The position numbers were made by a program, and so were the translations under genes. The notes beneath the pieces are model-generated. The model had not been told where the DNA came from, searched no databases, and saw only the letters and a program-made list of their open reading frames with translations. Positions 17,937-27,115 of a stretch of DNA of 64,000 bases are shown one piece after another. Within the stretch, counting starts at the first letter, position 1; every line of letters starts with the position of its first letter. This DNA is from Bacteroidota bacterium (lineage in GTDB: Bacteria > Bacteroidota > Bacteroidia > Chitinophagales > Chitinophagaceae). Where the stretch lies: positions 31,880 to 95,879 of the forward strand of contig JAFDXI010000153.1 in the NCBI GenBank assembly GCA_018268035.1, written 5' to 3'.

Positions 17937-19973
17937 ATGAAGAAAACAATAGTAACTATTTTAAGCTGGTGCAGCATTTGCATTGCATCAGCACAAAGCA
18001 TTATTACAAACAATAATTTAAAGATTGAAGTGAACGATGAACTTCAAACAAAAATCAATTCAACTTTCGCTCTTGCAAAACAATTGACAGATCATTTTTC
18101 TTCGTCTGAATATATCGTTACAAAATATTTTACTGCAAAAAATTTCCATCTTACCAAAAAAGAAAAAACAAATTTTCATGATGCAGTCGGTGATGGTACA
18201 GAATGGATTTTTTTTGGTTTAGACAACACCAATCATATTGAAAAAATCATTTCAATAAAGACTTATAAAAATTTTTCTGACGCTGCTTATTTCTATGTAC
18301 AATACATCAATAAAAGCAATAAAGACTTACCAATAATAAAATGGGTAAATAATGAATATCATGTTTTACCATCGAATGACACAACAAAATTCTGGAGTTT
18401 CCAGGGCAGTTCAAATTCTGACAGACGCGATTGGATTTTAAAAGTGAACCCGGGATTTTATAATAAAAATTTTATGGGGATGAACGCATCTGATTATGGC
18501 GGTGGCATACCGGTAATTGATCTCTGGCGTAAAGATGCAGGGATAGCAGTGGGCAATACTGAAGCTGTTGCCAAACTCATTGCTATGCCAATAGATTTTG
18601 ATCAATATGCTTCAACTGCAACAATGGGTGTGCAATATGAATATCCGGAAACTGAAATTCTGAAGCCCAATGATACACTCAAAACTTTTGAAACGTTTGT
18701 GAGTGTGCATCAGAAAGATTGTTTTGCTACTTTAAGAACTTTCGGAGAATTCATGCAGACAAAAGGTATCAGGCCTGCACCGGAAGAACCATCTGCTTAT
18801 GAACCTATATGGTGTGCATGGGGATATGAAAGAGATTTTACTTTACAGGAAATATTAAACACACTACCAAAAGTAAAAGAGCTCGGCATAAAATGGGTTG
18901 GCCTTGATGACGGATACCAGCAGGCTGAAGGCGATTGGCATACCAATAAGGAACATTTTCCGGGTGGCGATGCACAGATGAAAGCATTTGTTGACAGCAT
19001 TCATGCACAAGGAATGAAAGCAGTGTTGTGGTGGGCACCCATGATTGCTAACCCTGATAGTAAGCTATTACAAAAATATCCGGATATCATTGTAGAACAA
19101 AAAAACGGTGCACCACAATTTGTAACCTGGTGGAATGCATATTATTTATCACCCACAGACAGCATAGTGATAGAAGAAACAAAAAATAATGTAAAGCTTT
19201 TTATGCATGACTGGGGCTTTGATGCATTGAAATTAGATGGCCAGTATATGAATGCAGTGGCACCTGATTATGGTGATCATAATCTTGATTATCCAGAACA
19301 AAGTTTTGAAAAAATGCCTTCTTTGTTTGATACAATTTTCACTACTGCAAGAAAAATAAAACCCAATGCAGTGATAGAATTTTGTCCTTGTGGCGATGTT
19401 ATGAATTTGTATCACATGCCTTATACCAACCAGTTTGTAGCCAGCGATCCGGAAAGTAGCTGGCAGGTCAGGCTGAAAGGGAAAGTATATCATGCATTGA
19501 TGCCAAACACAGCATATTTTGGTGACCATGTGGAACTAACCGATACAAAACAGGATTTTGCATCACAGGTTGGAGTGGGTGCAGTGCCGGGAACAAAATT
19601 TGTTTATCCTGCTACAGGCGTAAAGAGTAAAGATGAAAATTTATTGACACCAGAAAAAGAAAAGCTCTTTAAAAAATGGTTGGATATTTATAAAGATAAA
19701 ATGCTGAGCACAGGTGTTTATCATGGAGAATTATATGACATAGGATATGATTATCCCGAAACACATTGCATAGAAAAAAATGGTGTGATGTATTACGCTT
19801 TTTTTAATCCTGATTTTAATGGTACAATAAATCTGAGAGGATTAAACAGTAATAAAAAATATACAGTAACAGATTATTTCAATCATTTAAATTTTGGAAC
19901 TGTTGATGGAAGCAAGCCAGATATGAAAGTTGCCTTCAAACATTTTCTCATGATAGAAGTAAAAGAAAAATAA
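17937..19973 (+). CDS. Exported alpha-galactosidase (GH36-like)
   Basis: The ATG at 17937 gives a clear signal peptide (MKKTIVTILSWCSICIASAQ), so it is chosen over the GTG at 17910. The 678-residue protein has an N-terminal beta-sandwich (to about 280), a barrel and a C-terminal beta domain. Barrel motifs are IWCAWGYERDFT (about 291-302), VGLDDGYQQAEGDW, and LKLDGQ with nucleophile Asp434; the acid/base is probably Asp504 in ASDPESSWQVR. These match the GH36 enzymes that release alpha-galactose, and a few members act on other alpha-galactosaminides. It is the clearest of the three such enzymes here and sits next to the galactose/galactosamine operon. Confidence 0.75.
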   Translation: MKKTIVTILSWCSICIASAQSIITNNNLKIEVNDELQTKINSTFALAKQLTDHFSSSEYIVTKYFTAKNFHLTKKEKTNFHDAVGDGTEWIFFGLDNTNHIEKIISIKTYKNFSDAAYFYVQYINKSNKDLPIIKWVNNEYHVLPSNDTTKFWSFQGSSNSDRRDWILKVNPGFYNKNFMGMNASDYGGGIPVIDLWRKDAGIAVGNTEAVAKLIAMPIDFDQYASTATMGVQYEYPETEILKPNDTLKTFETFVSVHQKDCFATLRTFGEFMQTKGIRPAPEEPSAYEPIWCAWGYERDFTLQEILNTLPKVKELGIKWVGLDDGYQQAEGDWHTNKEHFPGGDAQMKAFVDSIHAQGMKAVLWWAPMIANPDSKLLQKYPDIIVEQKNGAPQFVTWWNAYYLSPTDSIVIEETKNNVKLFMHDWGFDALKLDGQYMNAVAPDYGDHNLDYPEQSFEKMPSLFDTIFTTARKIKPNAVIEFCPCGDVMNLYHMPYTNQFVASDPESSWQVRLKGKVYHALMPNTAYFGDHVELTDTKQDFASQVGVGAVPGTKFVYPATGVKSKDENLLTPEKEKLFKKWLDIYKDKMLSTGVYHGELYDIGYDYPETHCIEKNGVMYYAFFNPDFNGTINLRGLNSNKKYTVTDYFNHLNFGTVDGSKPDMKVAFKHFLMIEVKEK

Positions 19974-20049
19974 TTCCGGCGATAATTTCATTTCAACATT
20001 ACCTACTCATTTTTAATCCAAGAAATTTTTATGTTCTTTGTGTATTACT

Positions 20050-20487
20050 ATGGCAAAGCTGGTATTAAATACAGAAGGTTTTGAAGACAATTATTTTACA
20101 GGAACCCGCATGTTGGGCATCATCTCACAATTAAAGGGATATCGCTTTTGCTGGCAGGTAAATGCACAACTACAATATGACTTTCGTTTATGCGCAGATG
20201 CAGAAGTGCAAACAAGGAAAAAAAACCGCAACTATTTTTTTCAGGTATATCAATATTATGAACCAGGCATTCAAATGGTACATTCCATATATGAAAACCA
20301 GTTTGAAGGCGAATACCTGGTAGCAGAATTAAAACACTTTGATTTTTTGTGGCTGATTAAAGCTGATATAATTTCTGAAGAAGAATTTTCTGATCTGCAA
20401 CAAAACCTGAAAACAATTTCCGGCGTACAACTTGTAACAGAATTAATGTTGGAGAAAATTAAAAACAAAGAAAATTTAATTTTATAG
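20050..20487 (+). CDS. IPExxxVDY-like family protein
   Basis: A 145-residue cytoplasmic protein with the overall pattern of the Bacteroidota-restricted IPExxxVDY family: GISQLKGYRFCWQVNAQLQYDFRL near the start, then a beta-rich centre, the diagnostic stretch YLVAELKHFDFLWLIKAD, and a C-terminal GVQLVTELMLEKIKNKENLIL close to the usual ending. The signature is changed, with VAELKHFDF where the family name has IPExxxVDY. The ATG at 20050 is taken because the upstream TTG at 20038 adds residues that do not fit. Function is unknown; the pterin dehydratase gene starts 2 bases after the stop. Confidence 0.55.
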   Translation: MAKLVLNTEGFEDNYFTGTRMLGIISQLKGYRFCWQVNAQLQYDFRLCADAEVQTRKKNRNYFFQVYQYYEPGIQMVHSIYENQFEGEYLVAELKHFDFLWLIKADIISEEEFSDLQQNLKTISGVQLVTELMLEKIKNKENLIL

Positions 20488-20489
20488 TT

Positions 20490-20735
20490 ATGAATATTCC
20501 TGAAGGCTGGTCCGAAAAAGACAACACTTTGTATCGCAAATTTGAATTCAAAGATTTTTCCGAAGCGTTTGCATTTATGGTGCGTGTTGCTATTGAAGCG
20601 CAATGCATGGACCATCATCCATTCTGGCAAAATGTTTATAATAAAGTTGAGATAACTCTATCTACACATGATGCAGGAAATATCGTTACTGAAAAGGATA
20701 TACAGCTTGCACAAAAGATCAACAGTTTATTTTAA
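20490..20735 (+). CDS. phhB: 4a-hydroxytetrahydrobiopterin dehydratase (DCoH/PhhB family)
   Basis: An 81-residue protein that recycles the pterin cofactor of aromatic amino acid hydroxylases by dehydrating 4a-hydroxytetrahydrobiopterin. The family signature is clear: FMVRVAIEAQCMDHHPFW at 29-46 with the catalytic His pair and the following YNKVEITLSTHDAG. The length is slightly short at the N-terminus compared with the usual 95-100. It follows the gene upstream with a 2-base gap. No phenylalanine hydroxylase gene is in the window. Confidence 0.85.
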   Translation: MNIPEGWSEKDNTLYRKFEFKDFSEAFAFMVRVAIEAQCMDHHPFWQNVYNKVEITLSTHDAGNIVTEKDIQLAQKINSLF

Positions 20736-20761
20736 ACAATACATTTTAAAGACTAATTATC

Positions 20762-20779
20762 CGGCATCACTCTATGCCG
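20762..20779. other. Hairpin CGGCAT/ATGCCG between phhB and the ABC gene
   Basis: Perfect 6-base arms separated by six bases. There is no T run on either side that would make a strong terminator. Confidence 0.35.
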
Positions 20780-20910
20780 AAAATGAACAACCATTGTATC
20801 AAAACCGTACACCATTATCTCTAACTCTTTTTCTAACTTATTGCTCCTCAATGAATGAGACATTTGGTATATCTTTCTTATATTTCTGATAATCTTAAAA
20901 TAATAACAGC

Positions 20911-21576
20911 ATGATTGAACTTCAGCATCTTTCAAAGTGGGTAACTGTTGGTGGCTCCAGGACATATTTATTAAAAGACATTAATCTTAAAATTAATCAG
21001 GGTGAATTTGTTTCAATAATGGGGCCTTCCGGTTCTGGTAAATCCACCTTGCTAAACGTGATTGGCATGCTGGATGAATTTAATGAAGGTGAATATTCTT
21101 TCTTTGATGAAGCAGTGCATAAACTGAAAGAGAAGCATCGTTCTCAATTATATAAACAATATATAGGTTTTGTTTTCCAGGCATATCATCTAATAGATGA
21201 ATTGACTGTTTACGAAAACATTGAAACACCGTTGATTTATCAAAACTCAAAGTCATCAGAAAGAAAAGCGATTGTTGCAGATATTCTCGACAGGTTTAAT
21301 ATAGTTGGCAAAAAAGATCTATTTCCAACACAGCTTTCAGGTGGCCAGCAACAATTGGTTGGTATTGCTAGGGCATTGGTGGCAAAACCAAAATTAATAT
21401 TGGCAGATGAACCAACAGGAAACCTTAATTCAAAGCAAGGTACTGAGATCATGGATTTATTTACTGAGTTGAATAAAGAAGATGGCGTAACCATTATCCA
21501 GGTTACGCATTCTGAAAAAAATGCCGAATACGGCTCCAGGATTATTAATTTATTAGATGGCAGAATTGAACCATAA
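20911..21576 (+). CDS. ABC transporter ATP-binding protein (LolD/MacB-like)
   Basis: A 221-residue ATPase subunit. Walker A is MGPSGSGKST (about residues 38-47), the Q-loop is FVFQAYHLIDELTVYEN, the signature is LSGGQQQ and Walker B is LILADEPTGNLNS with the H-loop VTHSEKNAEYG. This belongs to the LolD/MacB group that usually works with an FtsX-type permease to move lipoproteins or export peptides and drugs. Here it is followed directly by a TolC gene (stop and start share one base), but no permease or HlyD-type protein is present within the window. It may use a permease encoded elsewhere. Confidence 0.85.
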   Translation: MIELQHLSKWVTVGGSRTYLLKDINLKINQGEFVSIMGPSGSGKSTLLNVIGMLDEFNEGEYSFFDEAVHKLKEKHRSQLYKQYIGFVFQAYHLIDELTVYENIETPLIYQNSKSSERKAIVADILDRFNIVGKKDLFPTQLSGGQQQLVGIARALVAKPKLILADEPTGNLNSKQGTEIMDLFTELNKEDGVTIIQVTHSEKNAEYGSRIINLLDGRIEP

Positions 21577-23030
21577 TGAAGATGAACATGATAAGAAAAC
21601 CCATATTGGCATTGATTGCTTTTTTAATTTGTAATACAACAAAAATTTTCGCACAAACTGATACGCTTTCCTATCAGAAACTTAACCTGCACCAGTGTTT
21701 ACAAATTGCTTTGCAGCAAAATGATGTGGTTCAACACCAGGAAATAACTTCAGGTATTGCAAAATCTGAATGGCAGGGATCAAAAGGAGATATGATTCCA
21801 ACATTGAATGGAGATATCGTTCATGGTATTAATACCGGGCGCAATATTGATCCTTATACAAACACTTATTCCAACCAAACTACCAAATTTGGGAACTATG
21901 GTTTAAACTCAAGCATCACCATATTCAATGCATTTGCTGTACAGAATAATATCAAGCAAAATAAACTGGCTTATGATGCCAGCAGGTTTGAAGTACAGAA
22001 TCAAAAAGATGCTATAGCCTTACAAGTGATATTGGCATATCTCCAGGTATTGACCAATGAAGATTTGTTGGCAGTAGCAAAACAGCAGTCAGAAGTTTCT
22101 GCCAAACAGGTTGACCGATTGAATATTTTAAATAAAGATGGAGCCATTGCGCCGGATCAATTATTTGATTTAAAAGGTGAATATGCCGGCAACCAGTTAA
22201 CACTTGCAAATGCAGCTAATGCATTGGAGACAGCCAAAATTTCACTGGCAGGTTTATTGAATATTCCTTATAATAAAAATATGGAAGTTGAAAGGTTAGC
22301 TTTGTCAGATATAGATGAAAATATTGTAACCAATGCAGATTCAATTTATCAGTCTGCATTAAATAATCTTGCTGTTATCAAAGCAGCAGAGTTGAGAAAC
22401 AAAAGTGCTATATATGGTGTAAAAACTTATCGCTCTCAAAGCTATCCTTCATTATATATCAATGGCGGCTTGTTTACCAATTATTCAAGCAGCGCTACAA
22501 CGCAACAGTATTTGGGCACAACTGAAATACAAACCAATAACTATGTTTTGAATGGAACTGATAAATTGCCTTTATATGTGCAACAGGATAATTATATCAG
22601 CAGGAAAATAAGATACAATGACCAGATCTCTAATAATTTTAATAGCTCCATTAGTATTGGCATTAGCATCCCTCTGTTAAATAATTTCAGGAATAAAACT
22701 CAAATTAAAGTTGCAAAAATGCAGCAGAAAGATGCTGAAATAACATTAACTGCAACAAAAACAAAACTGCAGCAAAATATAGAGCAGGCATCAGCAAATG
22801 TTACATCTGCCCGGTTGAGATATGATGCATTAACCGACCAGGTAAATGCATATAAAGAATCTTTCCGAGTGGCGGAAATAAAGTTTAATGCCGGAGTGAT
22901 TACATCAGTTGATTACCTGATTGCAAAAAATAAAGTTGATCAGTCTGATTTTAACCTGATCATTGCCAAATATGATTATGTATTGCGATCAATGGTATTA
23001 AATTATTATAGTGGTAAACTCACTTTTTAA
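21576..23030 (+). CDS. TolC-family outer-membrane efflux protein
   Basis: A 484-residue protein with a signal peptide (about residues 1-26). It has the two repeated helical barrel halves of TolC: LNLHQCLQIALQQNDVVQHQE near residue 36, a coiled helix with QKDAIALQVILAYLQVLTNEDLLAVAKQQSEVSAKQVDRL, and its second copy with AKMQQKDAEITLTATKTKLQQN and NVTSARLRYDALTDQVNAYKESFRVAEIKFNAG. It forms the outer-membrane exit channel for efflux or secretion. Its start overlaps the last base of the ATPase gene, so both are in one operon. Confidence 0.8.
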   Translation: MKMNMIRKPILALIAFLICNTTKIFAQTDTLSYQKLNLHQCLQIALQQNDVVQHQEITSGIAKSEWQGSKGDMIPTLNGDIVHGINTGRNIDPYTNTYSNQTTKFGNYGLNSSITIFNAFAVQNNIKQNKLAYDASRFEVQNQKDAIALQVILAYLQVLTNEDLLAVAKQQSEVSAKQVDRLNILNKDGAIAPDQLFDLKGEYAGNQLTLANAANALETAKISLAGLLNIPYNKNMEVERLALSDIDENIVTNADSIYQSALNNLAVIKAAELRNKSAIYGVKTYRSQSYPSLYINGGLFTNYSSSATTQQYLGTTEIQTNNYVLNGTDKLPLYVQQDNYISRKIRYNDQISNNFNSSISIGISIPLLNNFRNKTQIKVAKMQQKDAEITLTATKTKLQQNIEQASANVTSARLRYDALTDQVNAYKESFRVAEIKFNAGVITSVDYLIAKNKVDQSDFNLIIAKYDYVLRSMVLNYYSGKLTF

Positions 23031-23104
23031 AACATTGAATAAAAAATATTTTTTATTATTGTTGTCTGACTAAATATAATAACCCTTTGCCTTTCAAGAC
23101 CTCA

Positions 23105-23119
23105 TTCGCCTATGGCGGA
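23105..23119. repeat. Dispersed palindrome of the TCCGCC/GGCGGA type
   Basis: TTCGCC-TAT-GGCGGA forms a stem with one G-T pair. A related TCCGCC/GGCGGA palindrome occurs at 29115-29127 and an ATCCG-N7-CGGAT version at 29165-29181. The three copies fall in intergenic DNA of an otherwise AT-rich window. Confidence 0.4.
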
Positions 23120-23221
23120 CTTAAAACCCTTACTGGCAAATGGTTTCAGCTATTTTGAATAATTTTATTCGGTCAACAATGATTTTTTTATAACATAAAG
23201 ATCTCCTCCATTGGAAATCAA

Positions 23222-23248
23222 AAAAGGCTGTTTCATCAACAGCCTTTT
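23222..23248. terminator. Bidirectional intrinsic terminator
   Basis: Perfect arms AAAAGGCTGTT (23222-23232) and AACAGCCTTTT (23238-23248) with a 5-base loop and A/T tracts on either side, between the converging TolC gene and the T9SS cargo gene. Confidence 0.8.
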
Positions 23249-23269
23249 AGTTATAAATCAAATAAAATA

Positions 23270-24595
23270 TTATTCTTTAATTATTGGCATTGTATAAGTA
23301 TTTGTACCAGCTTTTACTTTAATAATATAAGAGCCTTTTGCCAATCCTTGTGTATGGAAATAGATTTGTTGTACTCCGGCATTTAAAAGTCCTTTATCTG
23401 AATTAAGAACAATTTTACCATCGCGAGAAATCACCTGTAAATTCACTTTAGATGATGTTGTTAGATTTAATTCAATTGTTGCAACATCTTTAACCGGGTT
23501 AGGATAAACTCTCCACTGAACAATGTCTTTCAGGTTCAGTGCGATAACATTTGAATAATTTGCTTTCTCATCCAGGTCAACCTGTTTTAAGCGATAATAA
23601 GTTGTAGTAGTTCCAACACTTTTTAGATTATCATCAGTAAAAGTATAGTTCTTAACCTGAGATGAGTTACCGGCACCTTTTACAAAACCAATACTGGAAA
23701 AATTTCTTCCATCTTTACTCCTTTCAACATAAAAGCCTTTATTATTACTTTCTGTTGCAGTGCTCCAATTCAAATATGCTTTATTATCTTTTACAAAGCC
23801 ACCAAAATTATACATACTCACTGCCAATACTTCACAGGATGTAAGAGAATTTTGCAGGTATGGAAAGATGAATAAAGTAACATCAAGTGAGTCACTGCCA
23901 TCGGCATTTCTCCAGAAATCTGGTACAGGCATCCATGAGTTTCCATTATTGTCTTTTATATATTGAAATGCTTTATTGGCAGTGGCATGATTATCAGTTG
24001 CAACAATGGCAATTGAATCTTTCTTACCAGTTTTCCATTCAAAATTGCTATGATCAACGGAAACATAAAATTTGCCGGATGCTGGTACAGCTATTGGTGT
24101 GCCCAGCTTGAATTCAGTTAATTTACCATTTAAAACGTCCTGATGCACCTGGCTTAACGGTATAGAAACGGAAGATAGTAAAGTACCCGGTAATCCACTG
24201 GCATCATCATAAATTTTGAAAACAACATCTTTGTTTAGGTTTTCAGTTAATGTAGAATTAGCATAAGAAAAATAAACAAGCCCGCCTGAGATAAAATTGT
24301 AATCAGAACCATTTACATCAAAAAAATTAGCATCTTCCAATATGGTTGCATCCTTAGTGGCTGTTAGATTGTTTGTTCCCAAAACTGAACCACCACCGCG
24401 ATAATCATAATAATATGCAGACCAACTGCCGGCATCATAAATATTTAATGTATCACATGAACCGTTAGGTGAACTATGACCGGAAATTCCTGTAAAAGGT
24501 TGAGGTACTACTTGTTTTAATTCTACATGTTGTGCATTAATTGTAGAAATAGCAAATAGCATTGCTAAAATAAAAAGTGTAGTTTTTTGTTTCAT
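23270..24595 (-). CDS. T9SS-secreted hypothetical protein
   Basis: A 441-residue protein with a signal peptide (residues 1-21, ending NAQ) and a T9SS type A sorting domain over the last 75 residues, starting VYPNPVKDVATIEL. The centre begins with a Cys-containing beta region (CDTLNIYDAGSWSAYYYDY) and contains a fibronectin type III-like stretch (NWSTATESNNKGFYVERSKDG, TTTYYRLKQVDLDEKANYSN). Function is unknown; it is probably a surface or secreted structural protein. A -7-like box lies just upstream of the ATG. Confidence 0.7.
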   Translation of the reverse strand: MKQKTTLFILAMLFAISTINAQHVELKQVVPQPFTGISGHSSPNGSCDTLNIYDAGSWSAYYYDYRGGGSVLGTNNLTATKDATILEDANFFDVNGSDYNFISGGLVYFSYANSTLTENLNKDVVFKIYDDASGLPGTLLSSVSIPLSQVHQDVLNGKLTEFKLGTPIAVPASGKFYVSVDHSNFEWKTGKKDSIAIVATDNHATANKAFQYIKDNNGNSWMPVPDFWRNADGSDSLDVTLFIFPYLQNSLTSCEVLAVSMYNFGGFVKDNKAYLNWSTATESNNKGFYVERSKDGRNFSSIGFVKGAGNSSQVKNYTFTDDNLKSVGTTTTYYRLKQVDLDEKANYSNVIALNLKDIVQWRVYPNPVKDVATIELNLTTSSKVNLQVISRDGKIVLNSDKGLLNAGVQQIYFHTQGLAKGSYIIKVKAGTNTYTMPIIKE

Positions 24596-24612
24596 AAAAA
24601 TTTCTTTGGTTA

Positions 24613-24620
24613 CAAAAATA
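24613..24620 (-). promoter_or_regulatory. -7-like box TATTTTTG for the T9SS cargo gene
   Basis: Read on the minus strand, TATTTTTG lies 17 bases before the ATG at 24595. No clear -33 box was found. Confidence 0.4.
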
Positions 24621-24729
24621 TGCAGTGAATATATTACCTTATTATAATTTTTTTATTTTCTGCTGACATTTTTTCGTCTATTTGCCGTTGGCAAAAAATT
24701 TGAAGCACAACACAGATTATCATTTAACT

Positions 24730-25293
24730 ATGCAAGAAAAAGAATTTACAGAGGACATTACGACAAAAAATGAAGATTTCGGCATAAACGCTGACGAAAA
24801 TGCAGCCGGCACGACACATTTAAACAACCCGGTTGAAGAAGAAGATGTTGTTGCAAAGCTAAACAGCGATTTGCAGGAACAAAAGGATAAATACATACGT
24901 CTTGTTGCTGAATTTGATAATTTTCGTAAGCGGACTGCTAAAGAAAATATTGAGATCAGGCAAACTGCCGGCAGGGAAATAATAACATTTTTATTGGATA
25001 TCCTTGATGATTGTGACCGGGCTGAAAATCAATTGGAAAAGTCAGGAGATATCAATCAATTCAGTGAAGGTGCGATGTTAATCTTTAATAAACTAAGAAA
25101 GACATTAGAATCTAAAGGGCTCAAACCAATGGAAAGCCTTAATACCGATTTTGATACTGAGAAGCATGAAGCCATCACTCAAATACCGGTAAACGAAAAA
25201 AATAAGCAGGGAAAAGTAATTGACGAAATTCAAAAAGGTTATTACCTGAATGACAAGATTATTCGCTTTGCAAAAGTTGTTGTAGGAAAATAA
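24730..25293 (+). CDS. grpE: GrpE, nucleotide exchange factor of DnaK
   Basis: GrpE releases ADP from DnaK in the chaperone cycle. The ATG at 24730 gives a 187-residue protein; the upstream TTG at 24682 is less likely. An acidic N-terminal tail is followed by a long coiled-coil (VVAKLNSDLQEQKDKYIRLVAEFDNFRKRTAKE) and the C-terminal beta-wing with the family signature (DFDTEKHEAITQIPVNEKNKQGKVIDEIQKGYYLNDKIIRFAKVVVGK is the region, ending VVVGK). dnaJ follows 21 bases later, so they are co-transcribed. dnaK is not in the window. Confidence 0.9.
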   Translation: MQEKEFTEDITTKNEDFGINADENAAGTTHLNNPVEEEDVVAKLNSDLQEQKDKYIRLVAEFDNFRKRTAKENIEIRQTAGREIITFLLDILDDCDRAENQLEKSGDINQFSEGAMLIFNKLRKTLESKGLKPMESLNTDFDTEKHEAITQIPVNEKNKQGKVIDEIQKGYYLNDKIIRFAKVVVGK

Positions 25294-25314
25294 ATTCTAA
25301 GAGGTAGTACCATC

Positions 25315-26478
25315 ATGACTAAAAGAGACTATTACGAAATATTAGGTGTTTCAAAGAATGCTTCCGCCGAGGAGATCAAGAAAGCATACCGTAAAGTGGC
25401 AATGCAATATCACCCAGATAGAAATCCCGGTGATAAAACAGCAGAAGAAAAATTCAAAGAGGCAGCAGAAGCTTATGAAGTTTTAAGTGATCCAGACAAA
25501 AAAGCAAAATATGACAGGTATGGCCATGCTGCTTTTGCACCTGGCAGTGGTGGTTTTAGTGGTGGTCAGAATGTAAATATGGATGATATCTTCAGCCAGT
25601 TTGGAGATATTTTTGGTGATGATATATTTGGAAGCTTTTTTGGAGGTGGAAGAAGAAGCAGCAGTAGTGGAGCAAGAGCAAGGGGAGCAAGAGGAAGCAA
25701 CTTACGTATCAAACTAAAATTGAACTATGAAGAATTAAGCAAAGGGGTTACAAAAAATATTAAAGTAAAAAAATATATACCCTGTGATACCTGCAGTGGT
25801 AGCGGCGCAAAAGATAAAGGCAGTATTCAAACCTGCAGCACCTGTGGTGGTAGCGGCCAGGTGAGAAAAGTAACCAGCACTTTTCTTGGCCAGATGCAAA
25901 CAGTGACTACCTGTCCTACCTGTAATGGTGAAGGCAGCTCAGTAACCAGCAAATGTTCAGTATGTAAAGGTGAAGGCAGGGTATATGGTGAGGAAACTGT
26001 CAATATAAATATTCCTGCAGGCGTACAGGAAGGCATGCAGTTGAGCCTAAGCGGAAAAGGAAACTCAGGCGAACGCGGTGGCACTCCAGGCGACCTTATA
26101 ATCTTGATTGAAGAAGAAGCTCATAAAGAATTACACAGGGATGGATTGAATGTAGCCTATGAATTACATATCTCTTTCCCCGATGCAGTGTTTGGCACTC
26201 AACTGGAAGTCCCTACTATTGATGGCAGAGCTAAAATAAAAATTCCTCCAGGCACGCAAAGTGGTAAAATATTCAGGTTAAAGGGCAAAGGATTTCCAGA
26301 TGTCAATGGCTATAGTAAAGGCGATCAGTTAATTCATATCAATGTATGGACTCCCCAGAATATTACGCATGAAGAAAAAGAGATGCTCAATAAAATGAAT
26401 AACAGCCCAAACTTTAAACCACAACCTGGGAAGAGTGAAAAAAGTTTTTTTGAAAAAGTGAAAGAAGTTTTCTCTTGA
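25315..26478 (+). CDS. dnaJ: Chaperone DnaJ
   Basis: A complete type I J-protein of 387 residues that delivers unfolded clients to DnaK. The J domain (5-66) carries the HPD motif in YHPDRNPG, followed by a Gly/Phe-rich region (SGGFSGGQ to FGGGRR) and four zinc-binding CxxCxGxG repeats: [24 protein letters not shown] and CSVCKGEG. The C-terminal substrate-binding domains follow ([29 protein letters not shown]). It is second in an operon with grpE and ends at a clear terminator. Confidence 0.95.
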   Translation: MTKRDYYEILGVSKNASAEEIKKAYRKVAMQYHPDRNPGDKTAEEKFKEAAEAYEVLSDPDKKAKYDRYGHAAFAPGSGGFSGGQNVNMDDIFSQFGDIFGDDIFGSFFGGGRRSSSSGARARGARGSNLRIKLKLNYEELSKGVTKNIKVKKYIPCDTCSGSGAKDKGSIQTCSTCGGSGQVRKVTSTFLGQMQTVTTCPTCNGEGSSVTSKCSVCKGEGRVYGEETVNINIPAGVQEGMQLSLSGKGNSGERGGTPGDLIILIEEEAHKELHRDGLNVAYELHISFPDAVFGTQLEVPTIDGRAKIKIPPGTQSGKIFRLKGKGFPDVNGYSKGDQLIHINVWTPQNITHEEKEMLNKMNNSPNFKPQPGKSEKSFFEKVKEVFS

Positions 26479-26500
26479 CAATATAAATTTTTTTATAATG

Positions 26501-26525
26501 AAAGCCATTCAAATTGAATGGCTTT
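26501..26525. terminator. Bidirectional terminator after dnaJ
   Basis: AAAGCCATTC (26501-26510) and GAATGGCTTT (26516-26525) form a perfect 10-base stem with a 5-base loop and a T run to 26527. It is placed between dnaJ and the converging gene, whose stop codon lies at the edge of the hairpin. Confidence 0.75.
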
Positions 26526-27017
26526 TTAATTTATGTTTTTTAACTTATCAAAAGGTGGTGGTTGCCTGTACACAGCAACGAGGCTTTTATTTTTATTATA
26601 TAAAGCTATGAATGGGAAGTTGACTACATCATAAAAATACCGAACAACAAAATCTGTACCTTCTGTTCCGGCAATAATGTTCTTGTAGTTTTTTAGATGG
26701 TAATCATTTTCAAATTGTTTTACTTCACTTATATCAACATAAGTAACCAAAATAATCTGGTAATGTTTAAAACTCTGCATTTCCTGCAAAAGCGAGCTTA
26801 TAAATTGCTTACAATGATCGCAGGTAGGAGAAAAATAAATCAACATTGAAGGCTCCCCCTTTTTAACTGATGAGGATTGAAAATGCGTTGCATTCGTCAA
26901 TAACATTTCAAATCTGGGAAATTCCTTACTAATTGTTTTTGTTTGGGCGGAAAGATTTGAACGAAAAAAAAATAATGCTGCAGCAATAAAAATAAAACCG
27001 GAAATTTTCTTTACCAT
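26526..27017 (-). CDS. Thioredoxin-like exported protein
   Basis: A 163-residue protein with an N-terminal signal (residues 1-24, ending LSAQ) and a thioredoxin-like domain. The redox motif is CDHC in YFSPTCDHCKQF (about residues 66-77), a C-x-x-C that fits the TlpA/ResA or redoxin group, and the cis-proline area is visible at VVNFPFIALYN. It probably reduces or oxidises disulphides in the periplasm. It converges on dnaJ and is divergent from folB. Confidence 0.65.
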   Translation of the reverse strand: MVKKISGFIFIAAALFFFRSNLSAQTKTISKEFPRFEMLLTNATHFQSSSVKKGEPSMLIYFSPTCDHCKQFISSLLQEMQSFKHYQIILVTYVDISEVKQFENDYHLKNYKNIIAGTEGTDFVVRYFYDVVNFPFIALYNKNKSLVAVYRQPPPFDKLKNIN

Positions 27018-27080
27018 AATTGCAAAATAATCATCAATTCTAAAGAAAAAAATTTTACCCCTATGATTAACTATTTAATT

Positions 27081-27111
27081 TTTGCTACTGTTTGACTGCA
27101 ATATAGCTTTG
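27081..27111 (+). promoter_or_regulatory. Promoter of folB
   Basis: TTTG at 27081-27084, a 19-base spacer and TAGCTTTG at 27104-27111, a very good match to the Bacteroidota consensus. The ATG follows 4 bases after the -7 box, so the 5' leader would be short. Confidence 0.65.
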
Positions 27112-27115
27112 TTCG

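Noticed and set aside
20668..20889. ORF overlapping the end of phhB
   Set aside because: Its sequence has no family pattern and overlaps a well-supported gene and an intergenic hairpin.
24682..24694. Short palindrome TTGCC-GTT-GGCAA in front of grpE as a heat-shock operator
   Set aside because: It does not resemble CIRCE or another known heat-shock element and is too short to be convincing.
24682..24729. TTG start for grpE
   Set aside because: The ATG at 24730 begins the usual acidic tail; the extension adds basic residues not seen in GrpE.
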